Below, in pieces: positions 8,982-18,022 of a stretch of DNA of 64,000 bases (its first letter is position 1; each line of letters opens with the position of its first letter). A program made the translations under genes and the position numbers. The notes beneath the pieces are model-generated. The model did no database searches, was not told the DNA's origin, and was given only the letters and a program-made list of their open reading frames with translations. The DNA is from Perspicuibacillus lycopersici (GTDB taxonomy: Bacteria > Bacillota > Bacilli > Bacillales > Caldibacillaceae): NCBI RefSeq assembly GCF_025660475.1, contig NZ_JAOUSF010000005.1, positions 1-64,000 of the forward strand. The letters run 5' to 3'.

Positions 8982-9010
8982 AGAGCTTGGCATTTGCCAA
9001 GTTCTTTTTT
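8982..9010 (+). terminator. Terminator of yceI
   Basis: AGAGCTTGGCA pairs with TGCCAAGTTCT (one G-U pair), followed by a T run. Confidence 0.85.
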
Positions 9011-9166
9011 TCTGTATACATATCTATATTAGAATGATAGGATTTCGATTTGATTGTAAATATTACGTTTCGATTAATAAGATAATTTCCTATTACTCAA
9101 TTTTTTATTTCGTGATACAATACTTTTTATTTAAATTCGTTAGTTGAATTGGGGAAGTGATAGTAT

Positions 9167-10057
9167 ATGCAAGATATTATAAAGCAATTAATTCTTTTTT
9201 TCGAAATAGACTGGGGGAACGTCTTAGATTACTTTTTATCTTTATTTTTTACTACGATTTTAACGTACTTTATTATTATCGTCATTCGCTTTGTATTACA
9301 TCAATTTTTCAAAAAAACGAATTTTTTGGATGAAAAAATTGAAGCCACGATTGAAAGTGTTGTTAAAAATACTTCTAATTATATTGTGTTTATTGTAATT
9401 ATCATCGCTGCTATAAAGCCATTTATTGGAAATTTACGAGAATTGATAGTTGCTGGGGGAATAATAGCTGCAGTTATTGGATTTGGTGCACAAAAATTAA
9501 TAAATGACCTGTTAAGTGGCATTTTTATGATATTTGAAAAAACGATTCAAAAAGGGGACTTCGTGAATATTAATGGAGAACCAGAGGGTGGGACTATTGA
9601 AGAGATTGGTTTTCGAGCAATAAAAATTCGCCTGCTTAATGGTAAATTGGTTACGATTCCGAACGGAGAAATTCGCCGGATGGTAAATGGCTCCGTAGAA
9701 ATGAGAAGAATTTTTGAAAGTATAATTGTTTCTTTTCATGAAAATCCGGAAAAGGTAACCGAATTACTCCAAGAGATATGTGATGAACTAAACGAAAGGC
9801 ATAAGGGATATTTGAAAAGGGATAAATATACCGGCGAATATGTTGAACCATATCGAGTTTACGGTTTACATTCATTAGATACTAGTCCATACGGATTGAA
9901 ATTTTCTATTACAGCAACCGTTAATGATCATGATTATACGGTCGCTGCACAGGAAACAAAATTATTAGTCGCTAAAAGGTTATATGAAGATCATATATTA
10001 ATGCCATCACGACAAATTTTTTTGCAAAATGATGGAAATCACGATTTTATGCATTAA
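9167..10057 (+). CDS. Small-conductance mechanosensitive channel, MscS family
   Basis: A 296-residue membrane protein. Hydrophobic segments lie at about residues 19-43, 69-86 and 92-120; the third is the pore helix of MscS, seen as VAGGIIAAVIGFGAQKLINDL. It is followed by the beta domain (GDFVNINGEPEGGTIEEIGFRAIKIR), and by LVTIPNGEI. The length and order match the YkuT/MscS group, which opens under membrane tension and protects against hypo-osmotic shock. It lies between yceI and a convergent HxlR regulator gene; no link to them is evident. Confidence 0.88.
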   Translation: MQDIIKQLILFFEIDWGNVLDYFLSLFFTTILTYFIIIVIRFVLHQFFKKTNFLDEKIEATIESVVKNTSNYIVFIVIIIAAIKPFIGNLRELIVAGGIIAAVIGFGAQKLINDLLSGIFMIFEKTIQKGDFVNINGEPEGGTIEEIGFRAIKIRLLNGKLVTIPNGEIRRMVNGSVEMRRIFESIIVSFHENPEKVTELLQEICDELNERHKGYLKRDKYTGEYVEPYRVYGLHSLDTSPYGLKFSITATVNDHDYTVAAQETKLLVAKRLYEDHILMPSRQIFLQNDGNHDFMH

Positions 10058-10077
10058 CAAAGGACATAATAAAGTTG

Positions 10078-10107
10078 TACGAGCTCATACAGTGTGAGCT
10101 CGTATTT
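10078..10107 (+). terminator. Hairpin after the mscS gene
   Basis: TACGAGCTCA pairs with TGAGCTCGTA around a 7-base loop. The following tract is only TTTGTCATTT, so termination may be partial. It lies between convergent genes. Confidence 0.55.
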
Positions 10108-10144
10108 GTCATTTATGCATAGGTTTCTTCACAATTTTTTTCTT

Positions 10145-10459
10145 CTAATTAATAAATTTATTAGCCCATTCTTCTAGCTCTTTCATAACTGGTGCAAGAC
10201 CTGCTCCTTTTTCCGTTAAAGCATATTCTACACGTACGGGAACTTCTGGAAAAACCTCACGATTCACGATGCCTTCTTTTTCTAATTCCTTCAGCCGCTC
10301 AGACAATAGACGACCACTAATCGGTAGCGAACTTTCAATTTCACAAAACCGGTGTGGGCCATTTAATAGTTGATATATGATTAAACCAGTCCATCTTTTG
10401 CTAAGCAATTCTAATGCTTTTTCCACCCTTGGGCATAATTGATGTAACATAAAGCTCAC
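10145..10459 (-). CDS. HxlR (DUF24) family redox-responsive repressor, YodB/CatR-like
   Basis: A 104-residue winged-helix regulator. CPRVEKALELLSKRWTGLII with the Cys at residue 9 matches the N-terminus of B. subtilis YodB and CatR, in which this Cys senses quinones and diamide. The recognition region (GRLLSERLKELEKEGIVNREV) and the wing (PVRVEYALTEKG) are complete. It has no second conserved Cys that I can see. It is divergent from the CatE-like gene with 444 bases between, and two copies of one palindrome lie on the flanking promoters. Regulation of those genes is inference from this arrangement and from the B. subtilis catDE precedent. Confidence 0.85.
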   Translation of the reverse strand: MSFMLHQLCPRVEKALELLSKRWTGLIIYQLLNGPHRFCEIESSLPISGRLLSERLKELEKEGIVNREVFPEVPVRVEYALTEKGAGLAPVMKELEEWANKFIN

Positions 10460-10671
10460 CCCATCCTTGCAATTTATTTAGGCCGTTTTCGTAACAGTTT
10501 GTTTGCTATTTATAAATAACTCGCAGAATGAATATACTTCTCTTTCCCGCGGGAATCTTCCTGTATTCATTTTGTTCAGCGGTTCATTTAATGTTTCATT
10601 ACACTTGAAATAACAACAATCTTAGAAAACAGCTTTTATTTAAAAGGAATCGGAGAATGGATTCCTATTTC
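10460..10671. other. Part of a 444-base divergent spacer with no gene
   Basis: The spacer between the HxlR gene and the CatE-like gene holds the promoter and operator annotated separately at 10672-10714, and AT-rich DNA after that up to 10903. I see no reading frame or stable hairpin in the rest, and no second copy of the palindrome near the regulator's own start. Confidence 0.5.
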
Positions 10672-10700
10672 TTGACGAAATTTTATAAAAATAATACACT
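10672..10700 (+). promoter_or_regulatory. Promoter of the CatE-like gene
   Basis: TTGACG at 10672-10677, 17 bases, TACACT at 10695-10700. The -10 element is imperfect and overlaps the left arm of the palindrome, as expected for a repressed promoter. The leader would be about 200 bases. Confidence 0.55.
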
Positions 10701-10714
10701 TACTAAAAGTAAGT
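10698..10714. promoter_or_regulatory. Palindromic operator candidate, second copy
   Basis: ACTTACT-AAA-AGTAAGT, a perfect palindrome with 7-base arms. It has the same arms and spacing as the site at 8363-8381 and overlaps the predicted -10 and start site of the CatE-like gene. Confidence 0.65.
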
Positions 10715-10903
10715 AGCATTTATAAGCATTTTTCAATAAGTAATATAAACCATTTCACTTGTTACATATTGCATTTTAGTAAACGAAAAATATAAAAGAC
10801 TATTGAAAAATAGCTTTATGAAAAATAATTTACTTATTTATATGATAGCAAGAATTTAGGCGAAAAAAAACTTTTTTCATTAAATTAGGAAAGGAAAATA
10901 AAT

Positions 10904-11776
10904 ATGACAATTCCGATTCATCCAAAAACAGTTCTTGGAGCGGTAGCTTTAAATATTCAAGACTTACCATTAGTTACTTCGTTTTATACAGAAATTATCG
11001 GTTTAGCAATAATTAAGCAAGAAGAAAATCGGATATATTTATCAGCAAACGGAGAAAATGAGCCATTAATTATTTTGCAAAAGCAAGAGCATGCCGTATT
11101 GAAAAGAAGGCGAGGGGCTGGATTGTATCATCTAGCGATATTAGTTCCGACTAGAGAATCATTATCAAGCTTTCTACGACATTTAATTACTACTCGATAT
11201 CCAATAACAGGTGCAAGTGATCATGATTTTAGTGAGGCTATTTATTTATCAGATCCAGAAGGTAATGGGATTGAGGTATATGCCGATCGACCACGTGAAA
11301 AATGGCACCGTACCGAAGAAGGATATTTGAATGCCCCAACGAATGCGCTAGATGCTGAAGCGTTGCTCTCATTATCAGAAAATGGCACGTTTAAAGGAAT
11401 GCCAATAGGTACGGTTATGGGACATATCCACTTACATGTCTCTCAATTGGAGGAATCGGAAAGATTTTATATAGATATTCTCGGGTTTACGAAAAATTTT
11501 GCTGACGAAATGCGCAATCGATTTATGGGACAATTTGTGTCAGCAGGGGGATATCACCACCATATTGGCTTCAATATCTGGAATGGAAATAATGCACCAA
11601 AGCTCGAGAAACATGCAACAGGGATTATGTATTTCACGATTCTACTTCCAAATGTGTTTGAATATCATACTGTTAAAACGCGACTAAAGAATGAAAATAT
11701 CGTCCTTAGCGAAGGAACAGATGGTATATTTTTAGAAGACCCTTCTGGAATTGGTATTAGGATTACACATAAATAA
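10904..11776 (+). CDS. VOC-superfamily extradiol dioxygenase-like protein (CatE/YfiE-like)
   Basis: A 290-residue protein with two VOC domains. Each carries the metal-ligand pattern: LYHLAILVPT and GNGIEVYADRP in the first half, GHIHLHVSQLEESERFYIDI and a C-terminal EDPSGIGIRI in the second. The layout and length fit CatE (YfiE), the catechol 2,3-dioxygenase of B. subtilis, controlled there by CatR and YodB. The HHHIGFNIWNG stretch near residue 215 is typical of this group. The nearby YodB/CatR-like gene and the palindrome on its promoter support a role in catechol or quinone detoxification, but the substrate is not proven. Confidence 0.8.
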   Translation: MTIPIHPKTVLGAVALNIQDLPLVTSFYTEIIGLAIIKQEENRIYLSANGENEPLIILQKQEHAVLKRRRGAGLYHLAILVPTRESLSSFLRHLITTRYPITGASDHDFSEAIYLSDPEGNGIEVYADRPREKWHRTEEGYLNAPTNALDAEALLSLSENGTFKGMPIGTVMGHIHLHVSQLEESERFYIDILGFTKNFADEMRNRFMGQFVSAGGYHHHIGFNIWNGNNAPKLEKHATGIMYFTILLPNVFEYHTVKTRLKNENIVLSEGTDGIFLEDPSGIGIRITHK

Positions 11777-11920
11777 TTTAATAAATATCGTGAGGAGAGA
11801 GATTCTGTCATAAGGATCTCTTTATTTGTATGTATTTGGTAAATTTCGGTCAAAAATAATTATGAAGTATTCATGACTTTATAACAAAAAACGTTCATTT
11901 AATACTTTTTTCTTGTTCTA

Positions 11921-11952
11921 TTCATAATTTGTTCATAATTTTTTCCTATACT
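11921..11952 (+). promoter_or_regulatory. Direct repeat and -10 element before htrA
   Basis: TTCATAATTT occurs at 11921-11930 and again at 11932-11941, one helical turn apart, directly before TATACT at 11947-11952. No good -35 hexamer is present at the right distance, which is usual for activated promoters. In B. subtilis htrA and htrB are switched on by CssR, which acts through repeated TTTTCA-type sites; the likeness is suggestive only. Confidence 0.45.
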
Positions 11953-11983
11953 ATTTTTGAAAGAAAAAGAGGGGTTGATGAAC

Positions 11984-13396
11984 ATGGAAGATAAACATTC
12001 AAAGGACCTTTCCAATGAATTAGAAAAAGACAATCAAGGAGCGGTAAATCCGTTACTTGATGATGAAAAAATAAACGATACGCCTGAAATAGGCAATAAT
12101 TCTAATGACACGGAAGGTCCAGAGCAAACGGAAAATAACACAATCAATTTTGCTGAAATTGCCGATTCCGTCAATAAGGAGCAAAATCGCGATGAACAGA
12201 CAAAGCAATCCAATAAAAATAGAAAAACAGCAAAAGGTTTTGTGAAGGGCATAGCTGCAAATGTTTCAGTAAGTGTCATAAGTTCATTATTAACGGTGTC
12301 ACTAGTATCCTACTATGGTATACCATTTGCAGGTGGAGAGGATGTTTCTCATGCAAAGGAATTAGAGCAAGGGAATACAGCTACTCCAGCAAATACCGCA
12401 GTATATACTAGCTCGAATTTTAATGGAACATCTGAGGCGACAATTGCCGATATTGCAGAGGAACTAGCACCAACAATTGTCGGTGTAGTGAATATGCAAA
12501 AGATGCAAAATCAGTTTAATTTACAATCACAAAATGTGCAGTCAGGTTCAGGTTCTGGGGTTATTTTTAAAAAGGATGACAAATATGCGTATATTCTTAC
12601 CAATAATCATGTTATTGAAAATGCTAACGAGGTGGAAATTTCCTTATATAGTGGAGAGACGACAAAGGCTGAAATTGTCGGAGCTGATGCATTGACCGAT
12701 TTAGCAGTATTAAAAATTGATCAAAAATACGCAGATAAAGTTGCTTCCTTTGGAGATTCCTCAAAACTAAGACCTGGGGATGAAGTAATTGCTATCGGGA
12801 ATCCACTAGGTTTGGATTTTTCACGCACCGTCACCCAAGGGATTATTAGTGCTTTAGATCGTAGTATATCTGTTTCCACTTCTGCTGGAGAATGGGAATT
12901 ATCTGTAATTCAAACAGATGCTGCAATAAACCCTGGAAATAGCGGTGGAGCATTAATCAATAGTAATGGAGAAGTAATTGGTATTAATAGCTTGAAAATT
13001 TCAGAAGAGGGTGTGGAAGGTTTAGGCTTTGCAATCCCTAGTAATGATGCCATTCCAATTGCAGAGGAATTAATGGCAAATGGTGAAGTAAAACGCGCAT
13101 ATATTGGCGTTCAATTGTATAATATGAGCGATATAGTCCAATTTTATCGTCAAAGCATGTTTGGATCATTAACAGAAGGTATTGTAATTGCAGGAGTGGA
13201 GGATGGATCTCCTGCAGCAAAGGCGGGACTGGAAGTAAATGATGTAATCGTCGCTGTTGATGGACAAAAAATTAGTAATGCCACTGAATTTAAGCAATAC
13301 TTGTATAAAAATATTAAACCAGGAGATTCTCTGAAAGTAGAATTTTATCGTAACGGGAAAAAGCAAACTGCTACAATAAAAACAGCAGCAAATTAA
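11984..13396 (+). CDS. HtrA-type membrane-anchored serine protease with PDZ domain
   Basis: A 470-residue DegP/HtrA protein. About 85 acidic and Asn-rich cytosolic residues precede one membrane segment (roughly residues 88-115), then the trypsin-like domain with His209 (TNNHVIENA), Asp239 (ALTDLAVL) and Ser320 (NPGNSGGAL), and a C-terminal PDZ domain (GVEDGSPAAKAGLEVNDVIV). This is the HtrA/HtrB/YycK design of Bacillus, which clears misfolded secreted proteins outside the membrane. GAGGGG lies nine bases before the ATG at 11984; an ATG at 11978 is closer to it. Repeats at the promoter suggest control by a CssRS-like system. I cannot tell which paralogue it is. Confidence 0.9.
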   Translation: MEDKHSKDLSNELEKDNQGAVNPLLDDEKINDTPEIGNNSNDTEGPEQTENNTINFAEIADSVNKEQNRDEQTKQSNKNRKTAKGFVKGIAANVSVSVISSLLTVSLVSYYGIPFAGGEDVSHAKELEQGNTATPANTAVYTSSNFNGTSEATIADIAEELAPTIVGVVNMQKMQNQFNLQSQNVQSGSGSGVIFKKDDKYAYILTNNHVIENANEVEISLYSGETTKAEIVGADALTDLAVLKIDQKYADKVASFGDSSKLRPGDEVIAIGNPLGLDFSRTVTQGIISALDRSISVSTSAGEWELSVIQTDAAINPGNSGGALINSNGEVIGINSLKISEEGVEGLGFAIPSNDAIPIAEELMANGEVKRAYIGVQLYNMSDIVQFYRQSMFGSLTEGIVIAGVEDGSPAAKAGLEVNDVIVAVDGQKISNATEFKQYLYKNIKPGDSLKVEFYRNGKKQTATIKTAAN

Positions 13397-13461
13397 AAGA
13401 ACCAATAAGAGGGAAATGAACTAGATAGGTTTAAAATAAAAAGAAAACAGAAAGTATTGTT

Positions 13462-13490
13462 AAAGGGAGTGGGAAACCACTCCCTTTGTA
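13462..13490 (+). terminator. Terminator of the htrA-type gene
   Basis: AAAGGGAGTGG pairs perfectly with CCACTCCCTTT around GAAA. The T run is short. Confidence 0.7.
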
Positions 13491-13572
13491 AATTATAAAG
13501 GTTAACCAAGTCGGTATTACAAAAATCATTTATCCAAAAACTCAAGTCTAGCAAAATAGTAATATAAAATGC

Positions 13573-13601
13573 TTTTCATTTTGTGTTGTATATACTATAA
13601 T
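13573..13601 (+). promoter_or_regulatory. Promoter of the TPP riboswitch and thiT
   Basis: A perfect TATAAT at 13596-13601 with a weak -35 (TTTTCA) 17 bases upstream. A start near 13608 places the riboswitch at the beginning of the message. Confidence 0.55.
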
Positions 13602-13623
13602 GTTCATTGACAATTGAATCGGC

Positions 13624-13738
13624 GTTTCCACAGGGGGAGCATTAGCTGAGAGTGAATCGATGGTTGCATAAAAAGCAACTTATTGATTCTGACCCTTTGA
13701 ACCTGTTTAGTTAACACTAGCGTAGGGATTGTGGAAAA
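13624..13738 (+). ncRNA. TPP riboswitch (THI element)
   Basis: The closing stem TTTCCACA (13625) with TGTGGAAA (13730) encloses the conserved core: CAGGGGGAGC, GCTGAGAG, GACCCTTTGAACCTG and TTAACACTAGCGTAGGGA. This is the thiamine pyrophosphate aptamer. A hairpin just after it (GGCAAC with GTTGTC, 13739-13759) followed by a T-rich stretch may be the expression platform. It governs the thiamine transporter gene behind it, which would be shut off when thiamine pyrophosphate is plentiful. Confidence 0.95.
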
Positions 13739-13810
13739 GGCAACTATTTTGGGTTGTCTTCTTCTCCTATGGAACGTTTGATTACAAAACACTACATAGG
13801 AGGTTTTTTT

Positions 13811-14389
13811 ATGCGCAAAATGAAGTTACAAACGATGATTGAAGTAGCCATTATGGCTGCACTGGCATTAATCCTTGATTTATTGCCATCTATTGATCTA
13901 GGACCATGGATATCCATATCATTTGCTATGGTACCGGTATTTTTAGTTGCTTTTCGGTGGGGATTTGTTCCTGCATTCGTTTCAGGATTAATTTGGGGAT
14001 TATTACAAGTTGTTATAGGTGATTTTTATTTTCTCAGTGTTATCCAATTTTTAATGGAATACTTTCTTGCGTTTGCTTTAATTGGGTTTGCAGGCTTTTT
14101 TATGCCGGTTATCCAGAAAATGTTTAAAGAACGTCGAATAATAAAAGGAATTATTTATGTAATTATTGCAACATTTGTCGGTAGTGTTGCACGATATTTT
14201 ATTCACTATATTGCTGGTATTGTATTTTGGGGAAGTGAAGCACCAGAAGGGCAACCCGCTTGGCTATATTCCTTAATAGTAAATGGTACTGCTGCACTAG
14301 GCTCTTTCCTATTTTGTGCTGTAGTATTATCTTTACTACTTTCTGTCGCACCACGTCTTTTAACTGCCAACATAAATGCTAAAAGATAA
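13811..14389 (+). CDS. thiT: Thiamine-binding substrate component of an ECF transporter
   Basis: A 192-residue protein with six hydrophobic segments. It opens with MKLQTMIEVAIMAALALILD, typical of ThiT (YuaJ), and has the SFAMVPVFLVAFRWGF..GLIWGLLQ region and a late ARYFIHYIAGIVFWG that hold thiamine-contacting aromatic residues. ThiT works with the shared EcfA/EcfT energising module, not encoded in this window. The ATG at 13811 follows AGGAGG and a T run; the longer form from 13754 begins inside the riboswitch platform. The TPP riboswitch upstream confirms the substrate. Confidence 0.95.
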   Translation: MRKMKLQTMIEVAIMAALALILDLLPSIDLGPWISISFAMVPVFLVAFRWGFVPAFVSGLIWGLLQVVIGDFYFLSVIQFLMEYFLAFALIGFAGFFMPVIQKMFKERRIIKGIIYVIIATFVGSVARYFIHYIAGIVFWGSEAPEGQPAWLYSLIVNGTAALGSFLFCAVVLSLLLSVAPRLLTANINAKR

Positions 14390-14396
14390 TAATATA

Positions 14397-14433
14397 CGAT
14401 AAAACCCGAATCACTATGATTCGGGTTTTATCG
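14397..14433. terminator. Bidirectional terminator between thiT and the HAD gene
   Basis: A 17-bp perfect stem (CGATAAAACCCGAATCA with its complement) with the loop CTA; AT-rich sides serve both converging genes. Confidence 0.85.
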
Positions 14434-14488
14434 TACAATATTTGCTATCGTAGCTGCTATTGATTCACTTACTTTACAAATGGAGAGA

Positions 14489-15361
14489 TTAGCTTTCCTT
14501 ATTCATTTCTATAACTTTGTAAACTGCTTCAGCAAAACCGTTGTCTACATTAGTAGCAGTAACATAGTGACAAAGTGCTTTAATATCATCAGGTGCATTG
14601 CCCATTGCTACAGCAAATCCAGCTTTTTGGAGCATTGATACATCATTGTAGCTATCTCCAATTGCCATTGTTTCTGCTAATTGTATTCCATTAGAGGTTA
14701 CAAATCGTTCAACCGCTAATCCCTTTTGGGCATGAATACTATTAATTTCTAGATTTTCAAATCCGGAAGAGCTTACCGCAATATCATGAACATTTTTTAA
14801 ATTGTTTTCAATAGTGGTTAGCTTTTCTTTATCCGTAGAAAATGCAAGAACTTTATAAAATTCAATTGCTTCTCTTTCTAAAATTGTATTGTAATGGTCG
14901 ATAAATTGAATATTAGAGTTGACAAAGCGTTTTTTTACACCAGTAAGTACTTCTTCGTAGTCGGTAAATTTACCGCTACTAAAAATAATATCAGCAATTG
15001 TACTTAATGCTTTATCCATATCTGTTGAAAATTGCCCTTCACTAGTATATAACTCATAATAACAATCTGCTGCGTCTAAAATAGACATAATTTCTTTATA
15101 TGTATGATGTGGTATACCGACAGATGACAATACTTCCCCTTTATTAGTATAGGTTTGCGCTCCATTCATACAAATTATAGGCATGTTTAAGCTTGCTTCA
15201 TTTACAGGGAAGCTCGCGCCATCAAAAGACCTTCCAGTAGAAATCACTACTGTAATTCCTGCTTCTTGCGCAGCTAAAATAGCTTTTTTATTTTCTTCGC
15301 TAATCGTTTGATCTGCACCAAGTAATGTGCCATCCATATCAGTTGCGATGCATTTTATCAA
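14489..15361 (-). CDS. Cof-type HAD-superfamily sugar or nucleotide phosphatase
   Basis: A 290-residue HAD phosphatase of the Cof (class IIB) type. Motif I is ATDMDGTLLG with the nucleophile Asp8, motif II is VVISTGRSFDG, and motif IV is AIGDSYNDVSMLQKAG; the late GNAPDDIKALCHYVTATNVDNG is the signature end of the family. The cap domain lies between residues about 85 and 200. Members such as YkrA or YidA remove phosphate from sugar phosphates and flavin nucleotides; the substrate here is unknown. It is convergent with thiT and shares its terminator. Confidence 0.88.
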   Translation of the reverse strand: MIKCIATDMDGTLLGADQTISEENKKAILAAQEAGITVVISTGRSFDGASFPVNEASLNMPIICMNGAQTYTNKGEVLSSVGIPHHTYKEIMSILDAADCYYELYTSEGQFSTDMDKALSTIADIIFSSGKFTDYEEVLTGVKKRFVNSNIQFIDHYNTILEREAIEFYKVLAFSTDKEKLTTIENNLKNVHDIAVSSSGFENLEINSIHAQKGLAVERFVTSNGIQLAETMAIGDSYNDVSMLQKAGFAVAMGNAPDDIKALCHYVTATNVDNGFAEAVYKVIEMNKES

Positions 15362-15636
15362 TGATATTCACCCCATATTCTGTAACCTTTTCATTATTGA
15401 AATTGTTACCTATTGATCATTCTTCTTTATTTTACCTGACATTTCACATAAGAACAAAGGTTTTCTTTTTCAATTTAGAAAAAATACAGTCGTTTTTAAA
15501 TTAATGGTTATGATTGAAGGGCAGGCATTTCGCGGCAAAGCTCCAAATTTTTATAAAACCTTCTCCATTTTTTTACATAAATCATAGTAAAATTGGGATG
15601 ATAGGAGTGAATACATATTAAATGGAGGCTGAACTT

Positions 15637-16344
15637 ATGAGTAGTTTAGAATGGTTTACACGATTGGAGAACGCAATTCGCATAAGTTTACCAGAGATTA
15701 GTTCAGAATTTGATGAGTTTGGCATTCATTTTGAAACTAATACAACGGAAATCCATCCAACGTTTTCTTTTTATATGGATACTGGTGAATATATTCATGA
15801 ATTTTGTGTGATCCAATTCGATCCTGTTAATCAAGAATTTTATGCTTATCATTATAATGAGGAAGTAGAGCTAGATTCTAAAGTATTATTTAATGAATTG
15901 GATGAAATGCTGCAATTTATTTATGATTCTTGTGTAGAATTTTTAGAAGACTTTTATGAGGATGGAGACACTGAATTTGATGAAGAGCTGTTTCTTTTAA
16001 ACGATGATAACGAACCATATGAGGAAACGCTTGATGATGGTACTGATTTAGCTTATGAATTAGCAGAAGAGGACCCAGAAATTGAATGGATCTCCAATGA
16101 TAAGCATATTCATATTGAAAATAATCATTTTGACGACGAAACGCAATTTATGATCCATCTGAAAATGGGAGTGGATCTTCAATCAGGTGATGCTATTTTG
16201 TATCGGAATGTAATTACAAAATCAGCGGATGGGGAAACGGAGGCAACGAACTATTTTTCCTTTACGCTTGATGAAGCAGCATATATAAGTGACTTACTTG
16301 ATGATTATGTGACTTATCATAACAGGGAAGATATAGATGAATGA
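15637..16344 (+). CDS. Acidic protein of unknown function
   Basis: A 235-residue very acidic soluble protein. It looks like two related halves: each has strands with T-F-S-F and a terminal stretch near LDEAAYISDLLDDY or LFNELDEMLQFIYD, with an Asp/Glu-rich linker (residues about 105-150) between. I do not recognise a family. The ATG at 15637 has GGAGG seven bases upstream; the earlier ATG at 15622 is itself part of that site. It ends at a terminator shared with the M20 peptidase gene. Confidence 0.6.
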   Translation: MSSLEWFTRLENAIRISLPEISSEFDEFGIHFETNTTEIHPTFSFYMDTGEYIHEFCVIQFDPVNQEFYAYHYNEEVELDSKVLFNELDEMLQFIYDSCVEFLEDFYEDGDTEFDEELFLLNDDNEPYEETLDDGTDLAYELAEEDPEIEWISNDKHIHIENNHFDDETQFMIHLKMGVDLQSGDAILYRNVITKSADGETEATNYFSFTLDEAAYISDLLDDYVTYHNREDIDE

Positions 16345-16350
16345 ACGTTA

Positions 16351-16384
16351 GTAAAAAACAGCCCTTTCACTAGAAGGGCTGTTT
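16351..16384. terminator. Terminator between convergent genes, stronger for the minus strand
   Basis: AAACAGCCCTT pairs with AAGGGCTGTTT around a 7-base loop. On the minus strand it is followed by a run of six T. Confidence 0.8.
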
Positions 16385-16393
16385 CCCTGTTTA

Positions 16394-17767
16394 TTATAGA
16401 CTATTTGCTAAATCAAGCCAATAGTGACAAAGTGTAAGCATACCTTTGTCAAAGTTCTCGAGATGAAAATGCTCATTTGGTGCATGGACATTTTCGTTTG
16501 GTAATGCAAAGCCCATTAATACGACAGGTGTATTTAATAGCTCATGGAATGTTGCGACGATTGGAATGGAGCCGCCGCTTCTTGTATAAGAGACAGGGAC
16601 ACCATAAACTTTTTCATATGCTTTTCCTGCTACTTGAATAGCTGGATGATCTAAAGGTGTGATGAAAGGTGCGCCTTTATCAAAAGGAGTTATAGTGACG
16701 TTTACTCCTTTTGGTTTATTATTTTCAATATGTTTGACAAGCTTTTCATAAATTTCTTCAGGATCTTGATCTGGTACTAGGCGACAAGTGATTTTCGCAG
16801 TTGCTTTATTTGGAAGTACCGTTTTTATCCCTTCCCCTTGGAAGCCGCTGTACACACCATTAATTTCAAGTGTCGGACGTACCCATGTACGTTCATTAAA
16901 GGTGAAGCCTTCTTCCCCAAACAATTCAGGAACACCTAATTCCTTGCGGATAGCTTCTTCATCAGTATGTAAATCGGCAAATGCCTTTTTCTCTTCATCG
17001 GTAATGGCACGCACATTTTCATAGAAGCCATCCACTAATATTTTCCCATGTTTATCATGGAAGGAAGCTAATACTTCAATAAGTGCATGTGCTGGATTTT
17101 GCACGCCACCTCCATATGCACCAGAATGTAAATCGGAGTTCGCACCTTGAATATCAATTTGTAATCCAGTTAAACCGCGTAGTCCATAACAAATGGTTGG
17201 TTTACCTTTATCCATCATTCCAGTGTCGGAAATAACGAGTAGGTCAGCCTTCAAGAGATCGTGATTTTCTTCTATAAATAGTGGGAGATTTGGACTGCCG
17301 ACCTCTTCTTCACCTTCAAAGATAAATTTCACATTGACTGGAAGTGAACCGTTTGTTTGGAAAAGTGCTTCAATTGCTTTTATATGCATGAATACTTGTC
17401 CTTTATCATCACTTGATCCACGGGCATAAATTTTTTCATCCTTAATTGTTGGTTCAAAGGGTGGTGTATCCCAAAGGTTTAGCGGGTCTACGGGTTGGAC
17501 ATCATAATGTCCATATACTAATACAGTTGGTTTTCCTTCGGCATGGAGCCAGTCGCCATATACTACTGGATGTCCTTTCGTTTCCATCACTGCCACATTT
17601 TCAATACCGATTCTTTGAAGCTCATTTGCTAGCCAGCTAGCTGCATGACGAACATCATCTTTATGTTCAGATAACGCACTGATACTCGGTATTTGTAATA
17701 ATTCCACTAATTGTTGTAAATGGTTTTCCCGATTTTTTTGTAAATAATCTTGAAATGCTTGTCCCAT
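16394..17767 (-). CDS. M20-family dipeptidase (CNDP-like)
   Basis: A 457-residue metallopeptidase. The two-zinc site is visible: VYGHYDVQP (His87, Asp89), ARGSSDDKGQ (Asp120), IFEGEEEVGSPN (catalytic and ligand Glu around 153-154), VISDTGM and a late HAPNEHFHLENFDKG. A dimerisation domain lies between residues about 200 and 320. The length and motifs match the M20 family dipeptidases of the carnosinase-like group, which cut a range of dipeptides in the cytosol. AAGGAGG is placed eight bases before the ATG. It is a single gene ending at a good terminator. Confidence 0.88.
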   Translation of the reverse strand: MGQAFQDYLQKNRENHLQQLVELLQIPSISALSEHKDDVRHAASWLANELQRIGIENVAVMETKGHPVVYGDWLHAEGKPTVLVYGHYDVQPVDPLNLWDTPPFEPTIKDEKIYARGSSDDKGQVFMHIKAIEALFQTNGSLPVNVKFIFEGEEEVGSPNLPLFIEENHDLLKADLLVISDTGMMDKGKPTICYGLRGLTGLQIDIQGANSDLHSGAYGGGVQNPAHALIEVLASFHDKHGKILVDGFYENVRAITDEEKKAFADLHTDEEAIRKELGVPELFGEEGFTFNERTWVRPTLEINGVYSGFQGEGIKTVLPNKATAKITCRLVPDQDPEEIYEKLVKHIENNKPKGVNVTITPFDKGAPFITPLDHPAIQVAGKAYEKVYGVPVSYTRSGGSIPIVATFHELLNTPVVLMGFALPNENVHAPNEHFHLENFDKGMLTLCHYWLDLANSL

Positions 17768-18022
17768 TTTCTTACCTCCTTTATTAGTAAAAATATGTAC
17801 GTAATTTTCTTACATATTATTTTTGATTTTACCGCAATGCATTAGAAATATCTAGTAACTATTTTGCGTGTCTAAATATTTTTTACATCTGAGAATTGGG
17901 TTAGTTTACTAAATATAGAAGTTTTTCCCTAACGAGTTAATATGATAAAATGTAAAAGAAAGTAATTGTAAAACACTTCACATATTATCGTGATGTTTTT
18001 TGGAGAATTAAGGAGAGTAGAA

